Below are positions 35,568 to 43,545 of a DNA stretch of 64,000 bases, piece after piece (the stretch's first letter is position 1; each line of letters opens with the position of its first letter). This stretch comes from Prevotella sp. (GTDB lineage Bacteria > Bacteroidota > Bacteroidia > Bacteroidales > Bacteroidaceae). The position numbers and the translations under genes were made by a program. The stretch spans positions 1 to 64,000 of the forward strand of contig JAFUVB010000030.1 in the NCBI GenBank assembly GCA_017471245.1. Direction: 5' to 3'. A model generated the notes under the pieces. It was not told where the DNA came from. It did no database searches and saw only the letters and a list, made by a program, of their open reading frames with translations.

Positions 35568-35602
35568 TTGCAAAGTTACGAAAAATTGTGTATATTTGCA
35601 AC
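35568..35602. promoter_or_regulatory. Interleaved divergent promoters (radical SAM gene and dipeptidyl peptidase gene)
   Basis: Plus strand: TTTG 35568-35571, a 19-base gap, TATATTTG 35591-35598. Minus strand: GTTG 35602-35599, a 19-base gap, TAACTTTG 35579-35572. The minus -7 box lies between the two plus boxes and vice versa, so polymerase cannot occupy both at once. Confidence 0.65.
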
Positions 35603-35624
35603 GATAATAATATAAAAGAGGTTA

Positions 35625-36599
35625 ATGCACTATAACGATTTTGGCACATGGGCAAGGCGGCGCTTTCCCTTCCGCATACAGAAGATTTCGGTGGACGCAG
35701 GGTTCTCTTGTCCCAACCGCGACGGACGTATCGCCCTCGGGGGATGCACCTTTTGCGACAACCGGTCGTTCAATCCCTCGTATCTTTCGGCAGAAACCGA
35801 CGACAGCCACGGTGCTCTCACGCCGCAGCGCATCACTTCGCAGCTTGAGGCAGGCAAGAAGTTCTTCGCCCGGAAATATCCCGACATGAAGTATCTTGCC
35901 TATTTTCAGGCCTTCACCAATACCTATGCCCCGCTCGACCGGCTGAAACCGATGTATGAACAGGCACTTTCTGCCCGCGATGTGGTGGGAATCGTGATCG
36001 GCACACGGCCCGATTGCGTGTCGAAGGAACTGCTTCTCTACCTCGAACAGCTAAGCCGGCACGCCACCGTCATTGTGGAATACGGCATCGAGAGCGCCAA
36101 CGACGCCACGCTCCTACGCATCAACCGCGGACACGATTTTGCCTGTTCGCAGCGCGCCGTCGAAGAAACCGCCGCCCTTGGCATCATCACCGGCGGCCAC
36201 GTTATTGTGGGATTGCCGGGCGAAAGCGCAGAAGAGAGCCTGCGCCAGGCATCTCTCATCTCCTCATTGCCACTGAACATCCTGAAGATTCATCAGCTGC
36301 AGATCATCAAAGGCACAGCTTTGGCCGAGGAATACCTGAACAGCCCCTTCCACCTTTATTCAGTTGACGAGTATATTCATCTGATTTCCAACTACATACA
36401 ACTGCTCCGAAAAGACATTGTTTTAGATCGTTTCACCTCGCAAAGCCCCTCCCACATGCTCATAGCCCCCAAATGGGGGATGAAAAACCATGAGTTTGCA
36501 GACAAGCTGAACAATTATCTCCGCCAAAACAATATCTTTCAGGGGGCAAGACACCCCGACGGAGCCTTCACACCACAGCCTGCACAAGGCGAAAAATAG
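35625..36599 (+). CDS. TIGR01212-family radical SAM protein
   Basis: A 324-residue radical S-adenosylmethionine enzyme of the YhcC/TIGR01212 type. The cluster-binding cysteines are in FSCPNRDGRIALGGCTFC (residues ~28-45), an expanded version of CxxxCxxC seen in this family. GTRPDCVSKELL, VEYGIESANDATLLRINRGH and HVIVGLPGES are conserved SAM-barrel segments. The reaction is not firmly known; family members have been linked to RNA modification and anaerobic metabolism. It is monocistronic, and its stop codon is followed at once by a 22-bp repeat array. Confidence 0.9.
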   Translation: MHYNDFGTWARRRFPFRIQKISVDAGFSCPNRDGRIALGGCTFCDNRSFNPSYLSAETDDSHGALTPQRITSQLEAGKKFFARKYPDMKYLAYFQAFTNTYAPLDRLKPMYEQALSARDVVGIVIGTRPDCVSKELLLYLEQLSRHATVIVEYGIESANDATLLRINRGHDFACSQRAVEETAALGIITGGHVIVGLPGESAEESLRQASLISSLPLNILKIHQLQIIKGTALAEEYLNSPFHLYSVDEYIHLISNYIQLLRKDIVLDRFTSQSPSHMLIAPKWGMKNHEFADKLNNYLRQNNIFQGARHPDGAFTPQPAQGEK

Positions 36600-36632
36600 C
36601 ATCCCGAAAGCCGTTTTTTGACTATCGTTTTA

Positions 36633-36764
36633 CAAAACCTATGGTTTCACGTCGCAAAACCTATGGTTTCAGGCTTCAAAACCTATGGTTTCGGCACTCA
36701 AAAGCATAGGTTTCGCGGGGCAAAACCATAGGTTTTGCGACGTGAAAGCATAGGTTTTGAAAAG
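36633..36764. repeat. 22-bp CATAGGTTTT array with mid-array inversion (6 units)
   Basis: Cores begin at 36639, 36661 and 36683 (CTATGG orientation), then 36705, 36727 and 36749 (CATAGG orientation). Every step is 22 bases. Because the orientation flips in the middle, the segment near 36640-36672 is the near-exact inverse of the one near 36720-36753, including the word CACGTCGCAAAACC. That gives a long potential hairpin. It sits between two convergent genes. Confidence 0.92.
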
Positions 36765-36786
36765 TGGGATGTGTTTTCCTGTATTT

Positions 36787-37590
36787 TCAATACTCCATCA
36801 ACTCGCTGCTGTCGCTCATTTTCAGCAGTCCCTCGATGGTCACATGGGGATTCTTTTTCATATATCGGGCAGTCGATTCCACGTTCTTTGTCTTAAAGAA
36901 TTTGCTGCCCATCACCTGATTGCACACCCATAATATCTTGCCGACATGGGCATCGCGCTCCTTCTGACTGCGGGTATCGAAGTCGCGAAGCGGATAAAGG
37001 CTGATGAGATAGAAGCAAAGACAGTCTGGCACAATATAACTCCGCTTCATCGTGGCGCGCTGTGAATCGGAATAAAAGCGCTTGTAAACGGGATAGTCTT
37101 CACCCAAATACTTGTCAAGGGAGATACCTACGCGGTCGTCGCCCACCACGATGCTCTGGTCGAGAGCGCTGATCTGGGCATAGAAATGCGGCACAGGCAG
37201 CCCCGGAACATAATATGTGAGCTTGCGGAATGCGGTGTTCAGCTGTTCGTTAATGTCATCCATATCGGCATATTGCGCGCTAACGTCGCTGATAATCACC
37301 TGTAAAGTGGTGTCTTGAAAGAATGCAAGGAACTTGTTATTGATCTCATCATCGTTCACTGAGCCTATTTTCAGGATGTTTTCTATCAATGTTCGCGTTT
37401 CCATTGGATAGCCAGTTTCCATCTGCTGCAGTGCTGAGAAATCGCCGGTGGTTAGATAGATGCTCTCCAAACGGTCGTAACGCTGCACCTCAATAGGCTT
37501 AACAGCGTCGTCGTTGTCGGTTCTGAACTTGAATTCACATGCAGAAAGAGACAACAATAAGGAAAGTATCAAAACGTATATTCTACCCAC
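36787..37590 (-). CDS. GldB-like lipoprotein
   Basis: A 267-residue lipoprotein. The signal GRIYVLILSLLLSLSAC places lipidation at residue 18. The GldB-family signature VGISLDKYLGEDYPVYKR, followed by YIVPDCLCFYLIS, lies at ~165-215. GldB is needed for gliding in Flavobacterium, but homologues are common in non-gliding Bacteroidetes and their role there is unclear. Translation appears to begin at GTG (37590): there is no nearby ATG that keeps the signal peptide, and a promoter lies 30 bases upstream. It is monocistronic and convergent with the radical SAM gene across the repeat array. Confidence 0.7.
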   Translation of the reverse strand: MGRIYVLILSLLLSLSACEFKFRTDNDDAVKPIEVQRYDRLESIYLTTGDFSALQQMETGYPMETRTLIENILKIGSVNDDEINNKFLAFFQDTTLQVIISDVSAQYADMDDINEQLNTAFRKLTYYVPGLPVPHFYAQISALDQSIVVGDDRVGISLDKYLGEDYPVYKRFYSDSQRATMKRSYIVPDCLCFYLISLYPLRDFDTRSQKERDAHVGKILWVCNQVMGSKFFKTKNVESTARYMKKNPHVTIEGLLKMSDSSELMEY

Positions 37591-37620
37591 TTATTTGCCA
37601 AAAAAGCTAAAATAACGCCA

Positions 37621-37652
37621 CAAAATTACTAAAAAATATTGTATTATGCAAA
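37621..37652 (-). promoter_or_regulatory. Promoter of the GldB-like gene
   Basis: On the minus strand, TTTG (37652-37649), a 20-base gap, then TAATTTTG (37628-37621). It supports the GTG start at 37590. A separate TATATTTG at 37692-37699 on the plus strand probably serves the divergent DUF4861 gene. Confidence 0.7.
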
Positions 37653-37748
37653 TTTTAAGCTAAAAAAATTAAACAAATATTAGTTTTGAAGTATATTTGC
37701 AACAGAATACTTTCAAGGAATCGCATTATCATAACAAAATTTTGACCA

Positions 37749-38963
37749 ATGAAACAACTACTTACAAACATGCTGCTCTTTGCATTTGCCCTCACTGCAA
37801 ATGCCCAGAAAACCATCCAGATAACCGTGAGCAACCCGCTGAAAACGGCAAGGGAGGCGGCGCCGGTGGTGATTCCCGTCGATAAATATGGCTTTTGCGT
37901 GAAATCGGCATTAGTTACTTGCGAGGGAAAAGAGGTTCCCTGCCAATTAGACGATATGAACGGCGACGGAGAATATGACGAACTGTGCTTCATCACCGAC
38001 TTAGCGAAAAAGGAAAAGAAGGCATTCAGCATCGAGTTATTGCCCGAAGGCGAGCCAAGAGCCTACAAACCGCAGGTGTATGTGGAGATGATGCTGAGCA
38101 ACAAGAAGGTTAAGGAGAGCAACAAACAAGATTTGTATATCTCACAACTCACCGTGGAGAACGGAACAAATGCCTATTGGATGATCCATCACCACGGAGC
38201 TGCCTTCGAAAGCGAGAAAGTGGCCTACAGAATCTACTTCGACCACCGCCAAACGGTGGATATCTACGGCAAATACCATCAGGGACTGGAGCTGAAACAG
38301 ACGCAGTTCTACCCCGATCAGCAGCAAAAAGATGCCGGTTTCGGCGACGACGTGCTCTGGGTAGGGTCTACTTTCGGCGTGGGAACGCTGCGCGGATGGA
38401 ACGGAACCCAACCCACCATGCTGGAAGACGTGGATCACCGCACGCAAAAGATTATCGCCCGAGGCCCGCTGCGCACGGTTGTGGAAGTGGTTGACGACGG
38501 TTGGAAGCACAACAATGCACCAAGAATCAAGATGACAACGCGCTATACGCTCTTTGCAGGTCATCGCGACTGCCAGGTTGACATCACTTTCAACAAGCCA
38601 GCGACAGGACATCAGTTCGCAACAGGCATCATCAACGTGAAGAATTCCACAGAATTCTCCGACAAGAAAGGCTTGAGAGGATGCTGGGGAACCGACTGGC
38701 CGGTATCGGAAAAAGACAGTGCAGGGCATAAACGAGAGACTGTTGGACTGGGAATATGTATCCCCGCGAAGCACATCGTGAGCGAAATGCCTGCCGACAA
38801 AGACAACTATGGATTTGTGGTCAGTACGCCCGACACCAGTCTGCACTACGACATCACGTTCTGCAGCGACAACGAAGACTTCGGTTTCCATACTTCTGCC
38901 GAATGGTATGCACATCTCACAGCATGGAAAAAGGAACTTGAAAACCCCGTAATCATTCGTTGA
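37749..38963 (+). CDS. DUF4861 family secreted protein, copy 2
   Basis: A 404-residue protein with signal peptide MKQLLTNMLLFAFALTANA. It is homologous over its length to the protein at 32041, sharing an ITVSNPLKTAREAAPVVIPV-type N terminus, VAYRIYFDHRQTVDIYGK, and the C-terminal region with DITFCSDNEDFGFHTSAEWY. It is not a close copy; identity looks low to moderate. No carbohydrate-active enzyme or SusCD pair lies beside it, so a polysaccharide role is not supported locally. Its 3' end is followed within a few bases by a 22-bp array. Confidence 0.8.
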   Translation: MKQLLTNMLLFAFALTANAQKTIQITVSNPLKTAREAAPVVIPVDKYGFCVKSALVTCEGKEVPCQLDDMNGDGEYDELCFITDLAKKEKKAFSIELLPEGEPRAYKPQVYVEMMLSNKKVKESNKQDLYISQLTVENGTNAYWMIHHHGAAFESEKVAYRIYFDHRQTVDIYGKYHQGLELKQTQFYPDQQQKDAGFGDDVLWVGSTFGVGTLRGWNGTQPTMLEDVDHRTQKIIARGPLRTVVEVVDDGWKHNNAPRIKMTTRYTLFAGHRDCQVDITFNKPATGHQFATGIINVKNSTEFSDKKGLRGCWGTDWPVSEKDSAGHKRETVGLGICIPAKHIVSEMPADKDNYGFVVSTPDTSLHYDITFCSDNEDFGFHTSAEWYAHLTAWKKELENPVIIR

Positions 38964-38968
38964 CGGAT

Positions 38969-39095
38969 TGATTTGCAGGCATTTTCGCAATGGATTGCAG
39001 TCATTTACGGATTGAATCGCTGGCATTAACGGACAGAATTCCAAGCTTTAACGAATTGGAATACAGGCATTAAAGGATTGGATTGCAGGCACTAT
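38969..39095. repeat. 22-bp array of GCATT..GGATTGCAG type (6 units)
   Basis: The word CAGGCATT or a variant begins at 38976, 38998, 39020, 39042, 39064 and 39086, all exactly 22 apart. The intervening bases favour AACGGATTG. The array fills the gap between two convergent genes and enters the 3' end of the esterase gene at 39092. Confidence 0.9.
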
Positions 39096-40102
39096 TGCAC
39101 CACAAGAATTTTGAACCAGTCGCGCAACACGCCATGGTATTGATTCTGAGAATCGCTCATCAATACGATGGCGTGTGCTCCGTTTTCGAGCCGCGGCCCA
39201 AGGCACATACCCTCATAATTGGCAAATTTCCGCCCGAGAAGTGTCAGACGGGTGCGCCATTCGCAGAATAAGGTCTTCTGAAGATACGGCGATGCATCCG
39301 AAAGTGGCTCATTTTCGTCTATCGGTTCGCCTTCAGAAGGATTCACAACATACAGTTTGCAACGGGCAAATGCCCCCAATTTCTTTTTCGGAACATACAC
39401 CTCGCGCTCTAACACGAGCAAATAACCATCGGGAAGCGCAAGCAACTCGCTCACGCCCATGGCATATCGCGCCGCCTTTCGGTGGGCTTTGGGGGCATCC
39501 ATCTGATAGGCATACTGCGCTTTCGGCCGCAACAGCGAGTCAATAGCCAACAGGCGCAGGCGGTTTTTCACAGGATGATTCGGGGCAGAAATATCCCCGT
39601 CAGCCTTCAAGGTTGCTTCCGTGGTCACCCAAAATGTGGTATCGGCAGGTTGGAAGGTAATCGACTCTAACCCGCAATTACTCCGCGTGCCGCTGAAAAC
39701 GGGCGGAAGGGCAACCTCTCTGCCGGTATGTTGTCCGGAAAGGGTATGTTCCAAAATGCGGTTGTCCTTTTCTCCGCAAACGAGAAGGGTCCTCCTGCCG
39801 GGGAAATAGGCTATTCCCTCAGCATCGCGACCATCTCTGCCACTCCCAAAGAATCCCAGATTGTCCACACGATGCAGCTTTCCGCTCTTCAGATTGATAT
39901 GAAGTCGAAACAGAAAGAACCCATCCTGCGGTGATTTATCGCTGACAACGGCATAGAGACTGTCGCCCAAATATGCAATACCGCTATAATTGCCGGGGGG
40001 AACATCGGTTTTGAAATGGCGTTGCTTGGTAATCCCATGCAACTGAGGCTGTGCCGACAGACACAGAGGGATGGAAAGCAGGAAGAAAATGATGCGTCGC
40101 AT
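39092..40102 (-). CDS. Esterase-like (phytase-type propeller) secreted protein
   Basis: A 336-residue protein with signal peptide MRRIIFFLLSIPLCLSAQ. It matches the esterase-like activity of phytase family (PF13449): GNYSGIAYLGDSLYAVVSDK near the start, RDAEGIAYFPGRRTLLVCGE, CGLESITFQP and FANYEGMCLGPRLENG, the repeats of a beta-propeller. Substrate is unknown. The frame is open to 40222, but the region above 40102 is a 22-bp repeat array in part and lacks a signal peptide, so the methionine at 40102 is chosen. It is probably transcribed with, or separately from, the rubrerythrin gene 210 bases upstream. Confidence 0.8.
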   Translation of the reverse strand: MRRIIFFLLSIPLCLSAQPQLHGITKQRHFKTDVPPGNYSGIAYLGDSLYAVVSDKSPQDGFFLFRLHINLKSGKLHRVDNLGFFGSGRDGRDAEGIAYFPGRRTLLVCGEKDNRILEHTLSGQHTGREVALPPVFSGTRSNCGLESITFQPADTTFWVTTEATLKADGDISAPNHPVKNRLRLLAIDSLLRPKAQYAYQMDAPKAHRKAARYAMGVSELLALPDGYLLVLEREVYVPKKKLGAFARCKLYVVNPSEGEPIDENEPLSDASPYLQKTLFCEWRTRLTLLGRKFANYEGMCLGPRLENGAHAIVLMSDSQNQYHGVLRDWFKILVVQ

Positions 40103-40162
40103 GGGCGTTTTATTGCTTTGTTCAAAAAGAAAATGCACGGAATCCTCTCGCAATGGTGCAGA

Positions 40163-40304
40163 AGATCCCGTGCAGTCAGTCGTATTGAAGGTAGGAATCA
40201 TAAATAGATTCCGTGCAATCAATCAGATTGAAGGCGGAAATCATATAATAGATCCCGTATAATCAATCAGATTGAAGAAGGGAATCCTATGAGAATCCCC
40301 TTCG
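40163..40304. repeat. 22-bp array of AATCAATCAGATTGAAG type with 44-bp higher-order repeat
   Basis: The anchor AATC (or AGTC) begins at 40174, 40196, 40217, 40239, 40261 and 40283; steps are 22, 21, 22, 22, 22. Odd and even units alternate (AATCAATCAGATTGAAG versus AATCATA..AGATCCCGT), giving a 44-bp repeat. It lies between the rubrerythrin stop and the esterase-like gene, thus in the 5' region of the latter. Confidence 0.85.
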
Positions 40305-40312
40305 ATTACCTG

Positions 40313-40870
40313 TTATTTCCCGAAATAACGCTTCAGTAAACCGGCGAAGCCTGCACCGTGACGAGCCTCATCTTTTGCCATTTCATGAACCGTATCATGA
40401 ATAGCATCGAAGCCGGCAGCCTTTGCATTCTTGGCAATACGGAACTTATCTTCGCAAGCACCTGCCTCGGCAGCGGCGCGCTTCTCAAGATTGGTCTTCG
40501 TATCCCACACGCATTCGCCCAGCAGTTCTGCGAAACGGCTGGCATGATCGGCCTCTTCGAAGGCATAGCGCTTAAAGGCTTCGGCAATCTCAGGATAGCC
40601 TTCGCGGTCGGCCTGGCGTGCCATTGCGAGATACATACCCACTTCTCCGCACTCACCATTGAAGTGATTGCGCAGGTCGTTGATCATTTCTTCGCTCACT
40701 CCTTGGGGTTTTCCGTCGCCGATACGGTGCTCGGTGGCATACGTAACCTCACCGTCTTCCTTCAGTTCAGAGAACTTTGAAGCCGGAGCCTTACAGATTG
40801 GGCACTTCTCGGGTGCTGCATCGCCTTCATAGATATATCCACAAACGGCGCAAATAAACTTTTTCTTCAT
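40313..40870 (-). CDS. Reverse rubrerythrin (rubredoxin domain first)
   Basis: A 185-residue cytosolic non-haem iron protein that detoxifies peroxide in anaerobes. The N-terminal rubredoxin domain has Cys7, Cys10, Cys23 and Cys26 (CAVCG, CPIC). The ferritin-like diiron domain supplies [20 protein letters not shown] and [12 protein letters not shown], and later DEARHGAGF. In classical rubrerythrin the rubredoxin domain is at the C terminus, so this is the reversed type. It is monocistronic, with its own promoter. Confidence 0.95.
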   Translation of the reverse strand: MKKKFICAVCGYIYEGDAAPEKCPICKAPASKFSELKEDGEVTYATEHRIGDGKPQGVSEEMINDLRNHFNGECGEVGMYLAMARQADREGYPEIAEAFKRYAFEEADHASRFAELLGECVWDTKTNLEKRAAAEAGACEDKFRIAKNAKAAGFDAIHDTVHEMAKDEARHGAGFAGLLKRYFGK

Positions 40871-40948
40871 AATGCTTTGTATTTTTGTATGTAATTAATG
40901 ATAGGTTCTCATTCGCCTGACGATAGGTCGGCCTTCTTTTTACCTTTG

Positions 40949-40980
40949 CAAATATAAGGTAATTACATGAGAATTGCAAA
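40949..40980 (-). promoter_or_regulatory. Rubrerythrin promoter
   Basis: On the minus strand, TTTG (40980-40977), a 20-base gap, then TATATTTG (40956-40949). A plus-strand TACCTTTG at 40941-40948 abuts it, but no plus-strand gene follows. Confidence 0.75.
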
Positions 40981-41046
40981 CATTTTATAGTTTATTACGA
41001 AATTTAGATACAATGTCTCACTTTTACGGAAAATCGGCATGCCGCC

Positions 41047-42024
41047 CTAAATGCTCAGCTCGTCAAGCACCTTGATTAATTTCTTGTCGAAGGGCTTGTC
41101 ACTTCTGATGGCATCGCTGAACGGAACATAGACCACTTCATTGTAGCGGATGCCGATCATCACATTGCGCTGACCCTGCATAATCGCCTCTATTGCGCCC
41201 ACGCCACACCGTCCTGCCAGGATGCGATCGTGGGCTGTGGGGCGCCCGCCGCGCTGCAAGTGACCCAATATAGACACTCTCACATCGTAATCAGGGAACT
41301 CCTTGCGCACACGCTCTGCATAATGCATGGCTCCACACTTAGGACTCTCCGACACAATCACAATGCAGCTCTTCTTAGACTTACGGATTCCGCGCTCCAT
41401 AAAGCGTGCCAGCTGGTCGACATCGGTGGAGCCTTCGGGAATAATGGCAGCTTCGGCACCGCTGGCAATGGCGCTGTTCTGTGCCAGAAAGCCTGCATCG
41501 CGCCCCATCACCTCCACAAAGAAGATGCGTTCATGGCTTTGCGCCGTGTCGCGTATGCGGTCCACGCACTCCATGATGGTGTTCATGGTGGTGTCGTAGC
41601 CAATTGTGGAATCGGTTCCATACAGGTCGTTGTCGATCGTACCGGGCAGTCCGATACAGCATACATCATATTCGTCGGCAAAAATGCGCGCTCCCGTGAG
41701 CGAACCGTTGCCGCCAATCACCACAAGCGCATCGATTCCTTCACGCTGCATGGTATCGTATGCCTTCCGCCTACCCTCTTCGGTCATGAACTCCTTGCTG
41801 CGCGCGGTCTTCAATATCGTGCCTCCCATGTTGATGATACCACTCACATTCTCTGTCGTGAAGTCTTTTATCTCACCGTTGATGAGCCCGTCCCAGCCAC
41901 GGTAGATGCCTTTGATCTTGAAACCATTGTAGATACCGGCGCGCGTAACGGCGCGAATCGCCGCATTCATACCCGGTGCATCGCCGCCAGACGTAAGCAC
42001 GCCTATTGTCTTAATCCTTGCCAT
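41047..42024 (-). CDS. pfkA: ATP-dependent 6-phosphofructokinase
   Basis: A 325-residue glycolytic enzyme converting fructose 6-phosphate to fructose 1,6-bisphosphate. Motifs are complete: [17 protein letters not shown] (ATP, residues ~8-24), [28 protein letters not shown] with the catalytic aspartate, [11 protein letters not shown], and [13 protein letters not shown]. Gly rather than Asp in GGNGS (position ~104) is the usual mark of ATP over pyrophosphate use. It lies 50 bases after nhaD on the same strand, with no promoter box between, so the two may share a transcript. Confidence 0.96.
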   Translation of the reverse strand: MARIKTIGVLTSGGDAPGMNAAIRAVTRAGIYNGFKIKGIYRGWDGLINGEIKDFTTENVSGIINMGGTILKTARSKEFMTEEGRRKAYDTMQREGIDALVVIGGNGSLTGARIFADEYDVCCIGLPGTIDNDLYGTDSTIGYDTTMNTIMECVDRIRDTAQSHERIFFVEVMGRDAGFLAQNSAIASGAEAAIIPEGSTDVDQLARFMERGIRKSKKSCIVIVSESPKCGAMHYAERVRKEFPDYDVRVSILGHLQRGGRPTAHDRILAGRCGVGAIEAIMQGQRNVMIGIRYNEVVYVPFSDAIRSDKPFDKKLIKVLDELSI

Positions 42025-42074
42025 AATTGAAAAAATATTATTTGGTTTTCATTCGTTTTCCGTTTTTCTCACTG

Positions 42075-43418
42075 TCAGAGCAGCCACAAGGCGATCATGC
42101 CGAGCACCCACGACAACATAATAACCCATCCCACGTTCTTGAAAAACCACCCCACGTGGATGTGTTCCATCTTCATCAGCGCCAGACCACTCACGCTGCC
42201 CACCAGCAAGACGTTGCCTCCCATGGCGCAGCTATAGGCTATGATCTTGTAATACATATCGTTTTCGGGCAGCCCATTTTCCAAGGCGAAGAAGGATACG
42301 CCGGTGGCAAACGTGTCGACCACAGAACTGAACAATCCGGCAACGGCTCCCATGATCCATATATTGCCGATATAGTGGTGGCACTGGGCAGAAAGCCACG
42401 ACACGAACCCTGTTTCCATCACCACGCCGATGGCGAGGATGATGCCCATCACATAGAGCATCAGCTGCAAAATGCCATATTGCAGGACGCGCGGCGTGCG
42501 GCGCTGAATCATCTGATCCACGTTCATGAGCTTGCGGTTCATGATTTCGTTGACTATCCACAGCACGGAAAGCACGCACAAGGCACCAAGGAACGGGCTC
42601 AGACGGGTGATGGCGTGGAACGAAGGAATGAACCACAGACCGCCGATACCCACAATCAGCATCACCAATCGCTGCCAAACCTTGAGGTTGGTGTCATCTC
42701 CCCGATAGGGCATCGATGTCCATTGCGAGTCGATATGTTCGGGCAACATGCGCGATAGCCACCATGTGGGAAGCAGATATGCCAGCAGGCACGGCACGGC
42801 AAGTGAAAGCGAGAAGCTGGTAGCTGACACGGAGCCGTTGTTCCACAGGAATAATCCGATGGGATCACCAATCACCGTGAGCGCACCTCCGCAGTTGGCG
42901 GCCACCACGATGGCAGATCCGTAGATCATCCGTTGGCGGCGGCTGGGTATCAATTCGTGCATCAGCACGAGCATCATGGTGGTTACGGTGAGGTTATCAA
43001 GATTGGCTGAGACCACAAAAGTGAGAAGTGTCATCACCCACAGCAGCTTTTTGCTCTTGCGGGTCTTGAGCATTTCCTTGAAAAAGTCGAAACAGCCGTT
43101 GTTGTTGAGTATCTCCACGATGGTCATCGTTGCCAAAAGGAAGATGACCAGCTCGGCTCCCCTGCCCACAAATTTCAGGAATACGTTCTGTGCAATGTAT
43201 TCCTTGACGGCGATACTCGTGGGATTCGCCCCGCCAAGGAAGTCGGTATACTCTGTGGGATGCTGGCTCATCACGAAGTCTGTGCCATAGCAGATATACA
43301 AAACCCATCCAACCGTTCCCGCAAAGATGGCAGTAGCGGCGCGGTTTATCTTCGTTATGTTGCCGGTGGCAATCATCACAAGCCCTGCAATCCATATTGC
43401 AACGATGATCAATGTCAT
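42075..43418 (-). CDS. nhaD: NhaD-type Na+/H+ antiporter
   Basis: A 447-residue polytopic inner-membrane protein of the ion transporter superfamily. It exports sodium in exchange for protons. About twelve hydrophobic segments are visible. NhaD features include VSANLDNLTVTTMMLVLMHE near 120-140 with conserved polar residues in the membrane, and ANCGGALTVIGDPIGLFLW. The second half repeats the fold (FSSVVDTFATGVSFFALENG). A TATCTTTG box at 43460-43453 on the minus strand is the likely promoter. Substrate assignment is from family only. Confidence 0.88.
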   Translation of the reverse strand: MTLIIVAIWIAGLVMIATGNITKINRAATAIFAGTVGWVLYICYGTDFVMSQHPTEYTDFLGGANPTSIAVKEYIAQNVFLKFVGRGAELVIFLLATMTIVEILNNNGCFDFFKEMLKTRKSKKLLWVMTLLTFVVSANLDNLTVTTMMLVLMHELIPSRRQRMIYGSAIVVAANCGGALTVIGDPIGLFLWNNGSVSATSFSLSLAVPCLLAYLLPTWWLSRMLPEHIDSQWTSMPYRGDDTNLKVWQRLVMLIVGIGGLWFIPSFHAITRLSPFLGALCVLSVLWIVNEIMNRKLMNVDQMIQRRTPRVLQYGILQLMLYVMGIILAIGVVMETGFVSWLSAQCHHYIGNIWIMGAVAGLFSSVVDTFATGVSFFALENGLPENDMYYKIIAYSCAMGGNVLLVGSVSGLALMKMEHIHVGWFFKNVGWVIMLSWVLGMIALWLL

Positions 43419-43545
43419 AAATCCCCTTTCTCTATTCTAAAATATGTGATGGCAAAGATACAAATAAAAACTGATACGAACAAGATTTTTCGGTTTTTAT
43501 GTGAATCTACAAGCAATTCTGGATGGTGATTTGCTGAAACTACAG

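Noticed and set aside
38142..39044. 300-codon open frame opposite the second DUF4861 gene
   Set aside because: Shadow frame; the plus-strand gene has a signal peptide and homology to the 32041 gene.
40103..40222. Upstream extension of the esterase-like gene
   Set aside because: It runs into the 22-bp array and would remove the signal peptide from the N terminus.
40941..40948. Plus-strand TACCTTTG promoter box next to the rubrerythrin promoter
   Set aside because: No plus-strand gene follows, so it is probably chance or gives only antisense transcription.
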